Of a DNA stretch of 64,000 bases, positions 33,676 through 45,300 are shown one piece after another. The DNA comes from Nocardioides sp. Root682. GTDB taxonomy: Bacteria > Actinomycetota > Actinomycetes > Propionibacteriales > Nocardioidaceae. Made by a program: the position numbers and the translations under genes. The notes under the pieces are model-generated. The model saw nothing but the letters and a program-made list of their open reading frames with translations. It was not told the origin of the DNA and did not search any database. Numbering within the stretch: position 1 is the stretch's first letter; each line of letters begins with the position of its first letter. The stretch covers positions 2,381,664 to 2,445,663 of the forward strand of contig NZ_LMHJ01000001.1 of the NCBI RefSeq assembly GCF_001427795.1. Direction: 5' to 3'.

Positions 33676-36600
33676 TCACACGCCCGGCGGCAGGGTGCAG
33701 CTCGTGTAGTTGCTGCCGGTCGCGTAGACCCGCTTGCCTGCGTAGAAGCCGGCTCCGACGGCACTCAGCGGGTTGAGCCCGGTCACGTAGGCCTCGGTCT
33801 GCAGGGCGGTCGCCGGTGACGGGGCCAGCCCGACCAGGCCGAACTTGTACGTCGTCGCGCTGGTACTTCCCTTCCTGAGCGCGATGCCGGGGTCCTGGTC
33901 GCCGAAGCCGTCGGCCGGACCGTTGGCCACGTTGTTGTTCGCGACGCTGGCGCACATCGTCGGGTTGTAGGCGACGTTGCCGGAGCTGCCGTTCTCGATC
34001 GAGATGCCCGCGTTGGGACCGAGGACGTTGGTGATCGTGTTGTTCTCGACCCGAAGGTCCAGGCTGCCGTTCGTGTCGTGGTTGAGCACCCGCAGGCCGC
34101 CACCGGAGGTGTTGGCCACCGTGTTGCCGGTGATCGTGGCGCGCACGACCGCGTTCGCGAGCGTGCTGAGGTCGGCCTGGATGTTCTTGTCGACCCCGAG
34201 GGCGATACCTGAGCTGCCGAAGCCGTTGTTCGCGCTGATCCGGTTGCCCGTCACCGTGAAGTACGCCGTCACGTCACCAGCAGCGCCGATGGCGATCGCC
34301 GACGACTTCATGTACTGCAACGGACTCCCGGCGCTGCCGTTGTTGGTGATCACGAAGTTGCCCTGCCCACGACCGGTGACGCTGGCCGAGATGCCGAAGC
34401 CGTTGATCTTGTTCGTCGGATCACCGATGACGAAGTTCCCGGTGATCGTCACGGGCGCACCACCCGGCGTGCCGTAGGTGCCGGCGGGAGCAGACGCGCT
34501 CGCGGTGTTGGCGCCCTGGATCGAGATGCCGTCACCGCTCGGGAAGCCGGTGACCGTGTTGCCGGAGATGGTCGCCGTGGTCAGGCTGGCCACCGTCGTC
34601 GTCGAGCCGAACAGGTTCAGGGCAATGCCGCTGCGACGGGACACAGCCGGGTCGGTGAGGCTGGAGACCTGGTTGTTGGAGATGTTCGCGTTCGTGATCG
34701 TCCCCGCGTAGTTGAAGATGTCGATGCCGCCGCCGTACGCCTGCGAGAACTGGTTGCCGGTGATCGTCACGACGCCGTCGACGTTGTTGTTCTGGCCACC
34801 GGTGGTGGTGTTGAACGCGATGGACGAGTCGTTGTCGTCCACGGCCGAGTCGCCGGCCCCGAGAATGATCCCGTTGGTGAACGAGAACCCGGTGACGCCG
34901 ACGCCTTGGACACCGCTGCGGTTGGTGCCTGCGATCCGGAGGTTGTTGAACGAGGCCCCGTCGGTGTCCGTCAGCGAGACGCCGGGACCCGTGGTGTTGA
35001 GGATCTGACCGCCGGTGGGCGCAGCACCGGTACCGGTGACGTTGAGGTTGCCCACCGTCCCGGTGTTGTTCAGCACGATGCCACTCGGGGCGCCGTTCGC
35101 GGAGATGTTCTGGAAGGTCAGGTCGGCCGCGCCGATCGTCGTACTCGTGATGCTCAGGGCAGTTCCCGCGAGGGTGCTGATCACGTTGCCAGCACCGGTG
35201 ACGGTGACCGTGCCACCGCCGGACGCGAGGAAGCCTGAACCTGCGCCGGCGAGGGCGTTCAGGCCACCTCCAGTGAAGTTGGTCGACGTCGCCGCGTTGT
35301 TGGAGGTCAGCACGACCCCGTTGGAGGTACCCGTATTCACGACCTTGGTGGCGCCGGTGAAGTTCACAGCGCCCCCGCTGTTGTCCGTGACGGCGATGCC
35401 GCCTCCGACGTCGGCGCCGTCGCTGATGTCGCCGCTGACGGTCACCACGCCACCGTCGCGGCCGGTGACCTCCACACTCAACGGTCCGGGCCCGTTCTCG
35501 ATGCGCGTGTTGACGGTCACGTCGCCGGCCGCACCACCGCCATTGACGTCGAGGCCGATCCCGGAAGCCCCGGAGATCACACCACCGGTTGCACTGAAGA
35601 GCGTCCCGACGTTGGTGTCGAGGTTGATGCCGTCGCCCGCGCTGTTGGTCGAGCTGACCGAGTCGAATCCATACGTCGAGCCGAGGCTGTTCCGGATGTC
35701 CACGGCGGGTCCCCCGACGGCGACGATCACATCGGTGCCAGCGGCGTCGACGGTCACGGTGTTCGAGCTGGCGATGTCGAATGCCGGCGTGGAACCGGAC
35801 GTGATGTCCAACGAGACGTCGGTGCCGACACCGTCACCGAGCGTCGGGGTGCCCGAGACGCTGTTGAACCTGACCCCGCCCGTTGTCGAGGCGATGGACG
35901 TGACGAGGTCGAACACGCTGGAGCCGAGGTTGGTCGAGATGACATCGAGGGCCTTGGCGCCATTGCTGACGGCCGACACGTTGGAGGCGGCCGGGAAGAG
36001 AACCGTCCCCGCGCTGCTCAGGACGATGGCCGACTGACCGGTGGCGGTGATGTTCGCGGAGCTGAACGTGAGAGAACCCGTGGTGTTGGTCAGGCTGATG
36101 CCCGGGCCGGAGGTGCTGCCGCTGACTTGCACGCTGACGGTGCCGGCGAGCGCGGTGCCGGCGAGGGTGAGCGCACCGGCCGACGTGGTGATCAACGAAA
36201 CCGGCGACGTGAAGGTGAGGCCATTGCCGACGCCGGTGGTCTCGATCGCGGGTTGGGTCGCGGCCGCACCCGTGTCGTTGACGTCCATCGAGCGCAACGT
36301 GACCCCGGCCGTTGCGTTGCCGAAGACTCCGTTGGCTGCTCCGTCGGCATTGATGCTGACTCCGGCGACCGTGGTGTTCGACGCAAGGGTGACGACGTCG
36401 ACTCCGGACGCGGTGAGCACCGGCCTGGTGCCGGTGGCGGGGAACAGCGTCTCCACGGTGGCCGTACCGACCTCGACGTTCGTCAGGGCGACGCCTTCGC
36501 CGAGCAGCTTGTCGCCCGCTCCGAGGACGATGGCACCGCTGAGGATGCCGTCACCGAAGCTTCGCCGGATGTGGACCGGCTGGCCAGCGGGTGCTGCGGC

Positions 36601-39600
36601 CAGGGCTGCGGCGACCGTGGCGAACGGCCGCACCGCCGTGCCGTTCGCGCCGACGATGGCCTGGTCGGCGACGTACCAGATGGCGCCGCTGAGGCTGATC
36701 GTGAAGGTGATCGGCGCGCTCGGGGAGGTCCCGTCCGTGAGCGTGTACGCGTAGGTGTCGCTGGCCAGGGTCCCGCTGGCGGGCGGCTCGTAGCGCAGGC
36801 TGCCGTTCGCGAGAAGGCCGATGATTCCGCCCGATGACGTGGTCACCGAATCGACCGGGACGACCGAGATCGCGGACTCGAGGTTGTCCGGGTCGACGGC
36901 GTTGCCGACGAAGGGCACCGCGGACCGGACCACATGAGGCTCGGGCGTGGTCACGCCGGAGACCAGCGTGGTGTTGCGTACGCCAGCCACGGTCGGCAGC
37001 ACCGATGGTGCGGCGGGCGCGTCGTTGATCGGCGCGATGGTGACGACACGGGTCACGGGCGAGCTGGTGAGGGTCCCGTCGTTCACGACCACCGACAGGG
37101 TGCGGCTCGCGTCGAGCGCATTGGGCGTGCCGTCGTTGCGGTGGTCCGGGTCGTTGTCGGTGTTGCCGAACTGCACGTTGCGCAAGGCGTTCTGGTACTC
37201 CGCGACCGTTCCGCCGGCACGCGTCAGCGTGAGCACGCCGCCGGTGAAGGTGGGTGTGAAGCCGGTGATCGTCGGGTTGAGGCGCACCGTGTCGAAGCTG
37301 GCGTCGAAGCCGGCCGAGACGGTCACACTGAGCGAAGCCAGGGTGGCCGAGTCGGGGTCGACCACGGTCGCCGCGGGACCGAAGGCGTTCACGGAGCCGG
37401 CCTGCTCGGCATACGGCAGACCGCCCGCGCCGTCGAGGTTGACCACCGACGGATCGTTGACCTGGGTGATCGCGATCGTCTTGTTCGAGGTGTTGGACGC
37501 GACGGGTGCGGTGATCCGGAACCCGATCACCCGGGTGGCCCCGGGGGCGTTGTTGCTCGCGTTGGAGAACTGCACGGTGCGCAGCGCCGCCTGGTACTGG
37601 GCCAGGGTCGCCGTACCGGAGAGGGTCAGCACGTTCGAGGCGAAGACGCCCGTGATCGTGCCCTGGGTGGTGAAGTGAAGGGTGTCACCGGCGAGCGCGG
37701 ACACGACGGTGACGGTCGCACCCGTCACGTTGCCGGCATCGAGGTCGGTCGCAGTGAGGCCCGGGTCGACGACGGTCGCCGCCGCCTGTTCGGTGTACGG
37801 CGTCGTCCCGGCGCTCGCGGTGACCACGGGCGCGTCCTCGACGGCCGTCACGTTGATGGTCCGGGTGCGGGTGGCACTGGTGCCGCCGTCGCCGTCGGTC
37901 ACGACGGCTCGCACGGTGCGCGCGGCCGTGGACGGGGACTCCGACACGTTGGCGTAGGTGATGGACCGCAGCAGAGCCTGTACGGCAGCGGGCGTCGCGG
38001 TCGCGTTCAGGGTGATGACCAACGGGGTGGTCCCGTTCGTGCCGCCCACGACAGTGCCGATCGTCGTACCCCCGGCGACGGCGAGGCGGTCCTCGGCCAG
38101 GCCACCGGCGGAGAAGTCCACCGTGAGGGTGCCGGTCGCGAAGTCGGCCGAGTCGACGTCGGTGACGGTCACGGTCGCCGTGATCGGGGTCGCTGCCGCG
38201 TTCTCGGTGTAGGCCAACGCGGCGGCTTCGAAGACCGAGACGGCTGGTGCGTCATTGACGCTGGCGACCGTGATGGTGCGGATGCCCGCGCCGCTGGTGC
38301 CGCCGTCACCGTCGGAGACCACGACCCGCACGGTCCTCGATGCGGTCACCGGGTTGTTCGAGGCGTTCGCGTAGGTGACGTTGCGGTGCAGCGCCTGGAC
38401 GGCGGTCGGGGTCGCGCTGGCATTGAGGGTGACCACCAGCGGGGTGGTGCCGGGGTTGCCGCCCGCGAAGGTACCGATCGTCGTACCGCCATAGGTGACG
38501 TTGGCGCCCGAGACACCGATCTGTCCCGCAGCGACGCCCTGGTTGCGGATCGCCAGCCGGTCCTCGGCCTGGCCGCCCACGGAGAAGTCGGCGGTGTAGG
38601 TGCCGCCCGCGAAGTTGGCGGAGTCGGGGTCCGTGAGGGGGCCCGTGACGGTGATCGGCGTGGCCGCGGCGTTCTCCGTGTAGGCCAGGACGGCGCCCTC
38701 GAGCCCGACCAACGGCGGGTCGTTGACCGCCGCCACGCTGACCGTCTTCGTCGCGCTGTTGCTGGGGGCGGTGCCGTCGTTGGCGACGAAGGTCACCGTG
38801 CGGTTGGCGGTCGCCGGGTTCTCGCTGCTGTTGCTGTACCGGACGCCGCGCAGGGCGGTCTGGTAGGTCGCCACCAGGGCGTTGCCGCTGAGCGTGAGCT
38901 TCCCTGTCGCGGCGTCGTACCCGACCGTGATCCCGGACGGCGGGGTGAGCGAGAGCGTGTCCTGGGCGCTGACGAGGCCGCCGGTGATCTGGACGGTGGC
39001 ACCCGCCAGGTTGGCGTTGTCGGTGTCGGTGACCGTCACTGCGCCGTCGACGACGAGGGCCGCGCCGTTCTCCGTGTACGCCGTCGTGCCCGCGCTGGTC
39101 GTCACCACCGGCGGAGCTGCCGGTGCGCTCACCGTGATGGTGCGGAAGACCGGACCGCTGGTCCCGGTCAGGCCACCGCCGCCGTCGGCCATGATGAAGC
39201 GGACGGACCGGTTGGTGGTCACCGGACTCGCCGCGACGTTCCGGTAGGTGATCACGCGGAGCACCGCCTGGGCGACGGGCGGGGTGACGTTGGCGTTGAA
39301 GGTGACGACCAGCGGCGTGAGGCCCGAGCCACCGCTGAAGGTGCCGATCGTCGTACCGCCGTAGGTGACGTTCGCTCCGGACACGCCGATCTGACCGGCG
39401 CCGGTGCCCTGGTTCAGGATCTCCAGCCGGTCCTCGGCCTGGCCGCCGGACAGGAAGTCGACGAACAGGCTGCCGGTGTCGAAGTTGGCCGAGTCCGGGT
39501 CGTTGACCGAGCTGTTGGGCGTGATGACGGTTGCCGGGTCGCCGGCGTCGTACACCAGAGGGGTGGGGTCACCCATCAACAGGACCGGTGGGTCGTTCTC

Positions 39601-42318
39601 GGGCGCGACGGTGATGGCCCGGGTGGCCGCGTTGCTGGTGCCGCCGTCCCCGTCGGTCAGCACGAAGCGGACGGTGCGGGACGGGGCCGGTGCATCCGAC
39701 AGGCTCCGGTAGGTGACGTTGCGCAGCAGTGCCTGTACGGCGGCGGGCGTGGCGCTCGCGTTGAGGTTGACCACGAGTGCGTCGAAGACGCCGCCCGCGA
39801 AGGTGCCGATCGTCGTACCGCCGTAGGTGACGTTGGACCCGGAGACACCGATCTGCCCCGCAGCGAGGCCCTCGTTGCGGATCCCGAGCTGGTCGGCGGG
39901 CTGGGTTCCGACCGAGAAGTCGACCGTCAGGGTGCCGGTCGCGAAGTTCGGCGAGTCGGAGTCGGTCACCGTGCCGGTTGCGGTGATGGGTGCGTACGGG
40001 TCGTTCTCCGTGACGGCCAGCGGCGTGGTCTCGACGGCCGCGATCACGGGGGCACCGTTCACCGCGCAGGTCACGGTGATCGAGACGGTGGCGGAGTCGC
40101 CGCCGTTGAGGACGTAGGTGAAGGTGTCCGGGCTGCCGCCGGTGTTGCAGTAACCGGGGTCGGGTTCGTAGGTCAGTCCGGTGTGCGCACCGACGCTGCC
40201 GCCGGTGAGGATCACCTGTCCGTTGGCCGGGTCGCTCGCGGACGAGATGGTCTTCGGACCACCGTCCACGTCGGTGTCGTTGGTCAGCACCGGGACCGCA
40301 GTCGCCGGAGCGTCCTGGCTCATCGTGGCTGTGTCGTTGACCGCCACCGGGGCGTCGTCGATCGCAGTGACCGCGATGCCGCGGGTGGCGGCGTTGCTCG
40401 TGCCGCCGTCACCGTCGGTCAGCACGAACCGCACGGTCCGCGCCGCGGTGGACGGGTTGTTGGAGACGTTGGCGTACGTGACGCTGCGCAACAGGGCCTG
40501 TACGGCGGCCGGCGTGGCCGTCGCGTTGAGGGTGATCACCAACGGGGTGGTCCCGTTCGTGCCGCCCACGACGGTCCCGATCGTCGTACCACCAGCAACA
40601 GCGAGGCGGTCCTCAGCCGCACCCCCCGCGGTGAAGGAAACCGTCAACGTGCCCGTCGCGAGGTTCGCGGAGTCCACGTCGGCGACCGTGCCGGTCGCGG
40701 TGATCGGCGTCGCGGCCGCGTTCTCCGTGTAGGACAGGGCGCCCGCCTCGATCGCCGCGATCACCGGGGCATCGTTCGCGCCAGTGATCGTGATCGTCAC
40801 GGCCGCGGTGTCCGTGCCACCGTTGCCGTCGGACACCGTGTAGGTGAAGGTGTCGGTCGCGGTTTGACCCGCACCCAGCGCCTCGAAGGCACCGTTCGGG
40901 TTGTAGCTCACGTCGGTGCCGTTGTTCGTCACCAGGCCCAGCGTCGAACCGACTCCCAGGCCGCTGACCGCCAACGTGTCCCCATCAGCATCGGTGTCGT
41001 TGCCCAACACCGTGACCACCGTCGGACCGGTGTTCTCAGCGACCGTCGCAGCATCGTTGACCGCCACGGGGAGGTCGTTGACGGCCGTCACCGTGATGCC
41101 GCGGGTGACGGGTGCGCTGGTGCCACCGTCGCCGTCGGTCAGCACGAACCGAACCGTCCGCGCCGCCGTGGACGGGTTGTTGGAGACGTTGGCGTAGGTG
41201 ACGCTCCGCAACAGGGCCTGTACGGCGGCCGGCGTCGCCGTCGCGTTGAGGGTGATCACCAGCGGGGTGCTCCCGTTCGTGCCACCCACGATCGTGCCGA
41301 TCGTCGTACCACCAGCAACAGCGAGGCGGTCCTCGGCCGCACCACCAGCGGTGAAGCTCACGGTCAGGGTGCCCGCGGCGAGGTCTACGGAGTCGGCGTC
41401 GGCAACGGTGCCCGTTGCGGTGATCGGCGTCGCCGCTGCGTTCTCGGTGTAGGCCAACGGGGCGGACTCGATGGCCGCGATCACGGGGGCGTCGTTCGCG
41501 GCGGAGACATTGACCTGGCGGGTGGGGGCATTGCTGGTGCCACCGTCGCCGTCCGTCAGCACGAACCGCACCGTCCGCGCAGCCGTAGACGGGTTGTTGG
41601 AGACGTTGGCGTAGGTGACGCTCCGCAACAGGGCCTGTACGGCGGCCGGGGTCGCGGTCGTGTTGAGGGTGATCACCAGCGGGGTGGTCCCGTTCGTGCC
41701 ACCCGAGACCGTGCCGATCGTCGTACCACCAGCAACAGCGAGGCGGTCCTCCGCCAGGCCACCCGCGGAGAAGTCGACGGTGAGGGTGCCGGTCGCGAGG
41801 TTCGCGGAGTCGACGTCGGCCACGGTGCCGGTCGCGGTGATCGGGGTTGCTGCCGCGTTCTCGGTGTAGGCCAACGGGGCGGACTCGATCGCCGCAATCA
41901 CAGGGGCGTCGTTCACACCGGTCACGGTGATGGTGACGGTCGCGTCGTCCGTGCCGCCGTTGCCGTCGGAGACGGTGTAGGTGAACGAGTCCGTCGCGGT
42001 CTGTCCCGCACCCAGGAACTCGAACGCACCGTTCGGGTTGTAACTGACATCAGTGCCGTTGTTCGTGACGACACCGGTGGTGCCGGTCGTGTCGGTCGCC
42101 GACACCACGAGGGTGTCGCCGTCCGCGTCGGTGTCGCCGACCAGCACGGGAACCACCGTCGGACCGGCGTTCTCGCCGATCGTCGCGGTGTCATCGTCCG
42201 CCACCGGCGCCGTGTTCGGCGTGCAGTCGACGGTGATCGAGACGGTGGCGGAGTCGCCGCCGTTGAGGACGTAGGTGAACGTGTCCGGGCTGCCGCAGAC
42301 CGGTGTGCGCACCCACAC
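33676..42318 (-). CDS. Giant Ig/cadherin-like repeat surface protein, C-terminal segment (frameshifted)
   Basis: 2,880 codons in one frame, continuing the protein encoded at 42191-46741 after a frameshift near 42297. It does not have its own signal peptide, and the reading frame begins inside a conserved repeat, so it is not an independent gene. The first ~1,880 codons carry repeated units: a tandem-95/VCBS-like module with NDTDADGDTL calcium-type motifs, and a Tyr-Thr-Glu-Asn module (YTENAAATPITATGTV ... AEDRLAVAGGTTIG). The last ~1,000 residues (from about 36680) are a right-handed beta-helix of Asn/Gly/Val/Ile-rich turns. It ends TSCTLPPGV without an LPxTG motif or membrane anchor. A secreted matrix protein or adhesin is likely. 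Confidence 0.85.
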   Translation of the reverse strand: MWVRTPVCGSPDTFTYVLNGGDSATVSITVDCTPNTAPVADDDTATIGENAGPTVVPVLVGDTDADGDTLVVSATDTTGTTGVVTNNGTDVSYNPNGAFEFLGAGQTATDSFTYTVSDGNGGTDDATVTITVTGVNDAPVIAAIESAPLAYTENAAATPITATGTVADVDSANLATGTLTVDFSAGGLAEDRLAVAGGTTIGTVSGGTNGTTPLVITLNTTATPAAVQALLRSVTYANVSNNPSTAARTVRFVLTDGDGGTSNAPTRQVNVSAANDAPVIAAIESAPLAYTENAAATPITATGTVADADSVDLAAGTLTVSFTAGGAAEDRLAVAGGTTIGTIVGGTNGSTPLVITLNATATPAAVQALLRSVTYANVSNNPSTAARTVRFVLTDGDGGTSAPVTRGITVTAVNDLPVAVNDAATVAENTGPTVVTVLGNDTDADGDTLAVSGLGVGSTLGLVTNNGTDVSYNPNGAFEALGAGQTATDTFTYTVSDGNGGTDTAAVTITITGANDAPVIAAIEAGALSYTENAAATPITATGTVADVDSANLATGTLTVSFTAGGAAEDRLAVAGGTTIGTVVGGTNGTTPLVITLNATATPAAVQALLRSVTYANVSNNPSTAARTVRFVLTDGDGGTSNAATRGIAVTAIDDAPVAVNDTATMSQDAPATAVPVLTNDTDVDGGPKTISSASDPANGQVILTGGSVGAHTGLTYEPDPGYCNTGGSPDTFTYVLNGGDSATVSITVTCAVNGAPVIAAVETTPLAVTENDPYAPITATGTVTDSDSPNFATGTLTVDFSVGTQPADQLGIRNEGLAAGQIGVSGSNVTYGGTTIGTFAGGVFDALVVNLNASATPAAVQALLRNVTYRSLSDAPAPSRTVRFVLTDGDGGTSNAATRAITVAPENDPPVLLMGDPTPLVYDAGDPATVITPNSSVNDPDSANFDTGSLFVDFLSGGQAEDRLEILNQGTGAGQIGVSGANVTYGGTTIGTFSGGSGLTPLVVTFNANVTPPVAQAVLRVITYRNVAASPVTTNRSVRFIMADGGGGLTGTSGPVFRTITVSAPAAPPVVTTSAGTTAYTENGAALVVDGAVTVTDTDNANLAGATVQITGGLVSAQDTLSLTPPSGITVGYDAATGKLTLSGNALVATYQTALRGVRYSNSSENPATANRTVTFVANDGTAPSNSATKTVSVAAVNDPPLVGLEGAVLAYTENAAATPITVTGPLTDPDSANFAGGTYTADFSVGGQAEDRLAIRNQGVAAGQIGVSGANVTYGGTTIGTFAGGNPGTTPLVVTLNASATPTAVQALHRNVTYANASNNPVTASRTVRVVVSDGDGGTSGAGIRTITVASVNDAPAVSVFEAAALAYTENAAATPITATVTVTDVDSADFATGTLTVDFSAGGLAEDRLAVAGGTTIGTVVGGTNGTTPLVITLNATATPAAVQALLRSITYANVSESPSTAARTVRAVVTDGDGGTSATRTRTINVTAVEDAPVVTASAGTTPYTEQAAATVVDPGLTATDLDAGNVTGATVTVVSALAGDTLHFTTQGTITGVFASNVLTLSGTATLAQYQAALRTVQFSNASNNAPGATRVIGFRITAPVASNTSNKTIAITQVNDPSVVNLDGAGGLPYAEQAGSVNAFGPAATVVDPDSATLASLSVTVSAGFDASFDTVRLNPTITGFTPTFTGGVLTLTRAGGTVAEYQNALRNVQFGNTDNDPDHRNDGTPNALDASRTLSVVVNDGTLTSSPVTRVVTIAPINDAPAAPSVLPTVAGVRNTTLVSGVTTPEPHVVRSAVPFVGNAVDPDNLESAISVVPVDSVTTSSGGIIGLLANGSLRYEPPASGTLASDTYAYTLTDGTSPSAPITFTISLSGAIWYVADQAIVGANGTAVRPFATVAAALAAAPAGQPVHIRRSFGDGILSGAIVLGAGDKLLGEGVALTNVEVGTATVETLFPATGTRPVLTASGVDVVTLASNTTVAGVSINADGAANGVFGNATAGVTLRSMDVNDTGAAATQPAIETTGVGNGLTFTSPVSLITTSAGALTLAGTALAGTVSVQVSGSTSGPGISLTNTTGSLTFSSANITATGQSAIVLSSAGTVLFPAASNVSAVSNGAKALDVISTNLGSSVFDLVTSIASTTGGVRFNSVSGTPTLGDGVGTDVSLDITSGSTPAFDIASSNTVTVDAAGTDVIVAVGGPAVDIRNSLGSTYGFDSVSSTNSAGDGINLDTNVGTLFSATGGVISGASGIGLDVNGGGAAGDVTVNTRIENGPGPLSVEVTGRDGGVVTVSGDISDGADVGGGIAVTDNSGGAVNFTGATKVVNTGTSNGVVLTSNNAATSTNFTGGGLNALAGAGSGFLASGGGTVTVTGAGNVISTLAGTALSITSTTIGAADLTFQNISANGAPSGIVLNNTGTVGNLNVTGTGAAPTGGQILNTTGPGVSLTDTDGASFNNLRIAGTNRSGVQGVGVTGFSFTNGIILGAGDSAVDDNDSSIAFNTTTGGQNNNVDGVVTITGNQFSQAYGGGIDIFNYAGTITNANISNNQVSSLTDPAVSRRSGIALNLFGSTTTVASLTTATISGNTVTGFPSGDGISIQGANTASASAPAGTYGTPGGAPVTITGNFVIGDPTNKINGFGISASVTGRGQGNFVITNNGSAGSPLQYMKSSAIAIGAAGDVTAYFTVTGNRISANNGFGSSGIALGVDKNIQADLSTLANAVVRATITGNTVANTSGGGLRVLNHDTNGSLDLRVENNTITNVLGPNAGISIENGSSGNVAYNPTMCASVANNNVANGPADGFGDQDPGIALRKGSTSATTYKFGLVGLAPSPATALQTEAYVTGLNPLSAVGAGFYAGKRVYATGSNYTSCTLPPGV

Positions 42319-45300
42319 TGCCGCCGGTCAGGACCACGACCCCGTTGGCCGGATCACTCGCGGACGAGATGGTCTTCGGACCACCGTCCACGTCGGTGTC
42401 GTTGGTCAGCACCGGGACCGCCGTGGCCGGGGCGTCCTGGCCCACGGTGGCGGTGTCGTTGACCGCCACCGGTGCGTCGTCGACCGCAGTGATGGCGATG
42501 CCACGGGTCACCGGGGCACTGGTGCCGCCGTCGCCGTCGGTCAGCACGAACCGCACCGTCCGCGCCGCGGTGGACGGGTTGTTCGAGACGTTGGCGTAGG
42601 TGATGGACCGCAGCAGGGTCTGTACAGCCGTCGGGGTCGCGGTCGTGTTCAACGTGATCACCAGCGGGGTGGTGCCGTTCGTACCACCCACGACAGTGCC
42701 GATCGTCGTACCGCCCGCGACGGCCAGGCGGTCCTCCGCCGCACCACCGGCGGTGAAGGAAACCGTCAACGTGCCCGTGGCGAGGTTCGCGGAGTCGACA
42801 TCGGCAACTGTGCCGCTCGCGGTGATCGGCGTCGCCGCGGCGTTCTCGGTATAGGCCAACGGCGACGGCTCGATCGCCGCAATCACCGGAGCGTCGTTCG
42901 CCCCCGTGATCGTGATCGTCACGACGGCGCTGTCCGTTCCCCCGTTGCCGTCGGAGACGGTGTAGGTGAACGAGTCCGTCGCGGTCTGACCCGCACCCAG
43001 CGCCTCGAACGCACCGTTCGGGCTGTAGCTCACGTCGGTTCCGTTGTTGGTCACCAGACCCAACGGGGACCCACTCAGCCCGGTCACCGCCAACGTGTCC
43101 CCGTCAACATCGGTGTCGTTGCCCAACACCGCCACCACCGTCGGACCGGCGTTCTCACCCACGGTCGCGGAGTCATTCGCCGCCACCGGCGCCGTGTTCG
43201 GCGTGCAGTCGACGGTGATCGAGACGGTGGCGGAGTCGCCGCCGTTGAGGACGTAGGTGAACGTGTCCGGGCTGCCGGTCAGACCGGTGTGCGCACCCAC
43301 ACTGCCACCGGTCAGGACCACGACCCCGTTGGCCGGATCGCTCGCGGACGGAATGGTCTTCGGACCCCCGTCCACGTCGGTGTCGTTCGCGAGCACCAGA
43401 ACAGCCGTTGCCGGGGCGTCCTGGCCCACCGTGGCGGTGTCGTTGACCGCAACCGGCGCATCATCAACAGCCGTCACCGTGACTCCGCGGGTCACCGGGG
43501 CACTGGTGCCACCATCGCCGTCGGTCAGCACGAACCGCACCGTCCGCGCCGCGGTGGAAGGGTTCTCGGACATGTTGCGATAGGTGACGCTCCGCAACAG
43601 CACCTGGACAGCGGCCGGCGTCGCGAGCGCATTGAGGGTGATCACCAGCGGGGTGCTGCCGTTGCTGCCGCCCACCACGGTGCCGATCGGCGACGTACCG
43701 GTCGTGAGCGCCAACCGGTCCTCGGCCTGGCCACCGGCAGTGAAGCTCACCGTCAAGGTGCCCGTGGCGAGGTTGTCCGAGTCGACGTCGACCACGGTGC
43801 CCGTCGCCGTCAGCGGCATCGCCACGTCGTTCTCCGTGTAGTCCAGCCCAGCGGTCTCGATGCCCGCGACCACGGGTGCGTCGTTGCTGCCCGTGACGGT
43901 GATCGTCACGATGGCGGTGTCCGTGCCTCCGTTGCCGTCGGAGACGGTGTAGCGGAACGTGTCGAACACGGTCTGACCGGCAGCGAGCGCCTCGAAGGCG
44001 CCGTTCGGGCTGTAGCTGGCGGTGGTGCCGTTGTGGGTCACCGTCCCCGTCGTCCCGATCGTGTTGACCGACAGGACCGCCAACGAGTCACCGTTGGCAT
44101 CGGTGTCGTTGCCGAGCACCGCGACCACGGTCGGACCGTCGTTCTCGCCCACCGTCGCGGAGTCGTCGACGGCGACCGGCGGCACGTTGGCGGTCGCGAC
44201 GCCGGTGACGGTGATCGTCACCGTCGCGGTGTCCGTGCCGCCGTGGCCGTCGGAGACGGTGTAGCCGAACGTGTCCGTCGCGGTCTCCCCGGCGCCCAGG
44301 GAGTCGAACGCGCCGTTCGGGTCGTAGCTCACGTCGGTGCCGTTGTTGGTCACCGTTCCCTGGGGCGTGCCGGTCACCCCGACCACCGCCAACGTGTCCC
44401 CGTCGGCATCGGTGTCATTGCCCAGCACGGTGATCACCGTCGTACCCGCGTCCTCGGCCACCGTCGCAGCGTCGTTCGCGGCGACCGGATCGTCGTTGAC
44501 GGGAGTCACCGTGATGCCTCGGGTGACCGGAGCGCTGGTGCCGCCGTCCCCGTCGGTGACCACGAAGCGCACGGTGCGGGCCACCGTGGAGGGGGCGTTC
44601 GACACGTTGCGATAGGTCACGCTCCGCAACAGCGCCTGTACGGCGGCCGGTGTCGCCGTCGCGTTGAGGGTGACCACCAACGGAGTACTCCCGTTGGTGC
44701 CGCCCGAGACCGTGCCGATCGTCGTACCTCCCGGGACGGCCAGGCGGTCCTCGGCCTGGCCACCGGCGCTGAAGCTCACCGTCAAGGTGCCGGTGTTGAA
44801 GTCGTCGGAGTCGACGTCGGACACGCTTCCCGTCGCCGTCAGCGGAGTCGCTGGCGCGTTCTCGACGTAGCCCAGTGCCGCGGTCTCGATGTCCGCGATC
44901 ACGGGGGCACCGTTGACACCCGTGACGGTGATCGTCACGGTCCCGGTGTCGGTGCCCCCGCTCTCGTCGGCGACGGTGTACCCGAACGTGTCGGTGGTCG
45001 ACTCCCCCACACCCAATGAGTCGAACGCGCCGCTCGGGTCGTAGGTGACGTCCGTGCCGTTGTTCGTCACCACACCGTCTGTCCCTGTTTGATCGATGTC
45101 CGACACCGACAACGCGTCCCCGTCCGCGTCGGTGTCGTTGTCCAGCACATCGACCACCACGCCCGAGGAGTCCTCAGCAACTGTCTTCTCGTCGTCCACC
45201 GCCACGGGATCGGTGTTGGGCGTGGCGACACCGGTCACCGTGATCGTCACCGACGCGGTGTCGGTCCCGCCGTTGCCGTCGGACACCGTGTACTCGAAGG

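Noticed and set aside
36934-42462. Very long + strand reading frame (1,842 codons) opposite the giant gene
   Set aside because: It is antisense to strongly repeated coding DNA with a clear protein pattern on the minus strand; its product is Arg/Gly/Val-rich without domains, typical of a GC-rich shadow frame.
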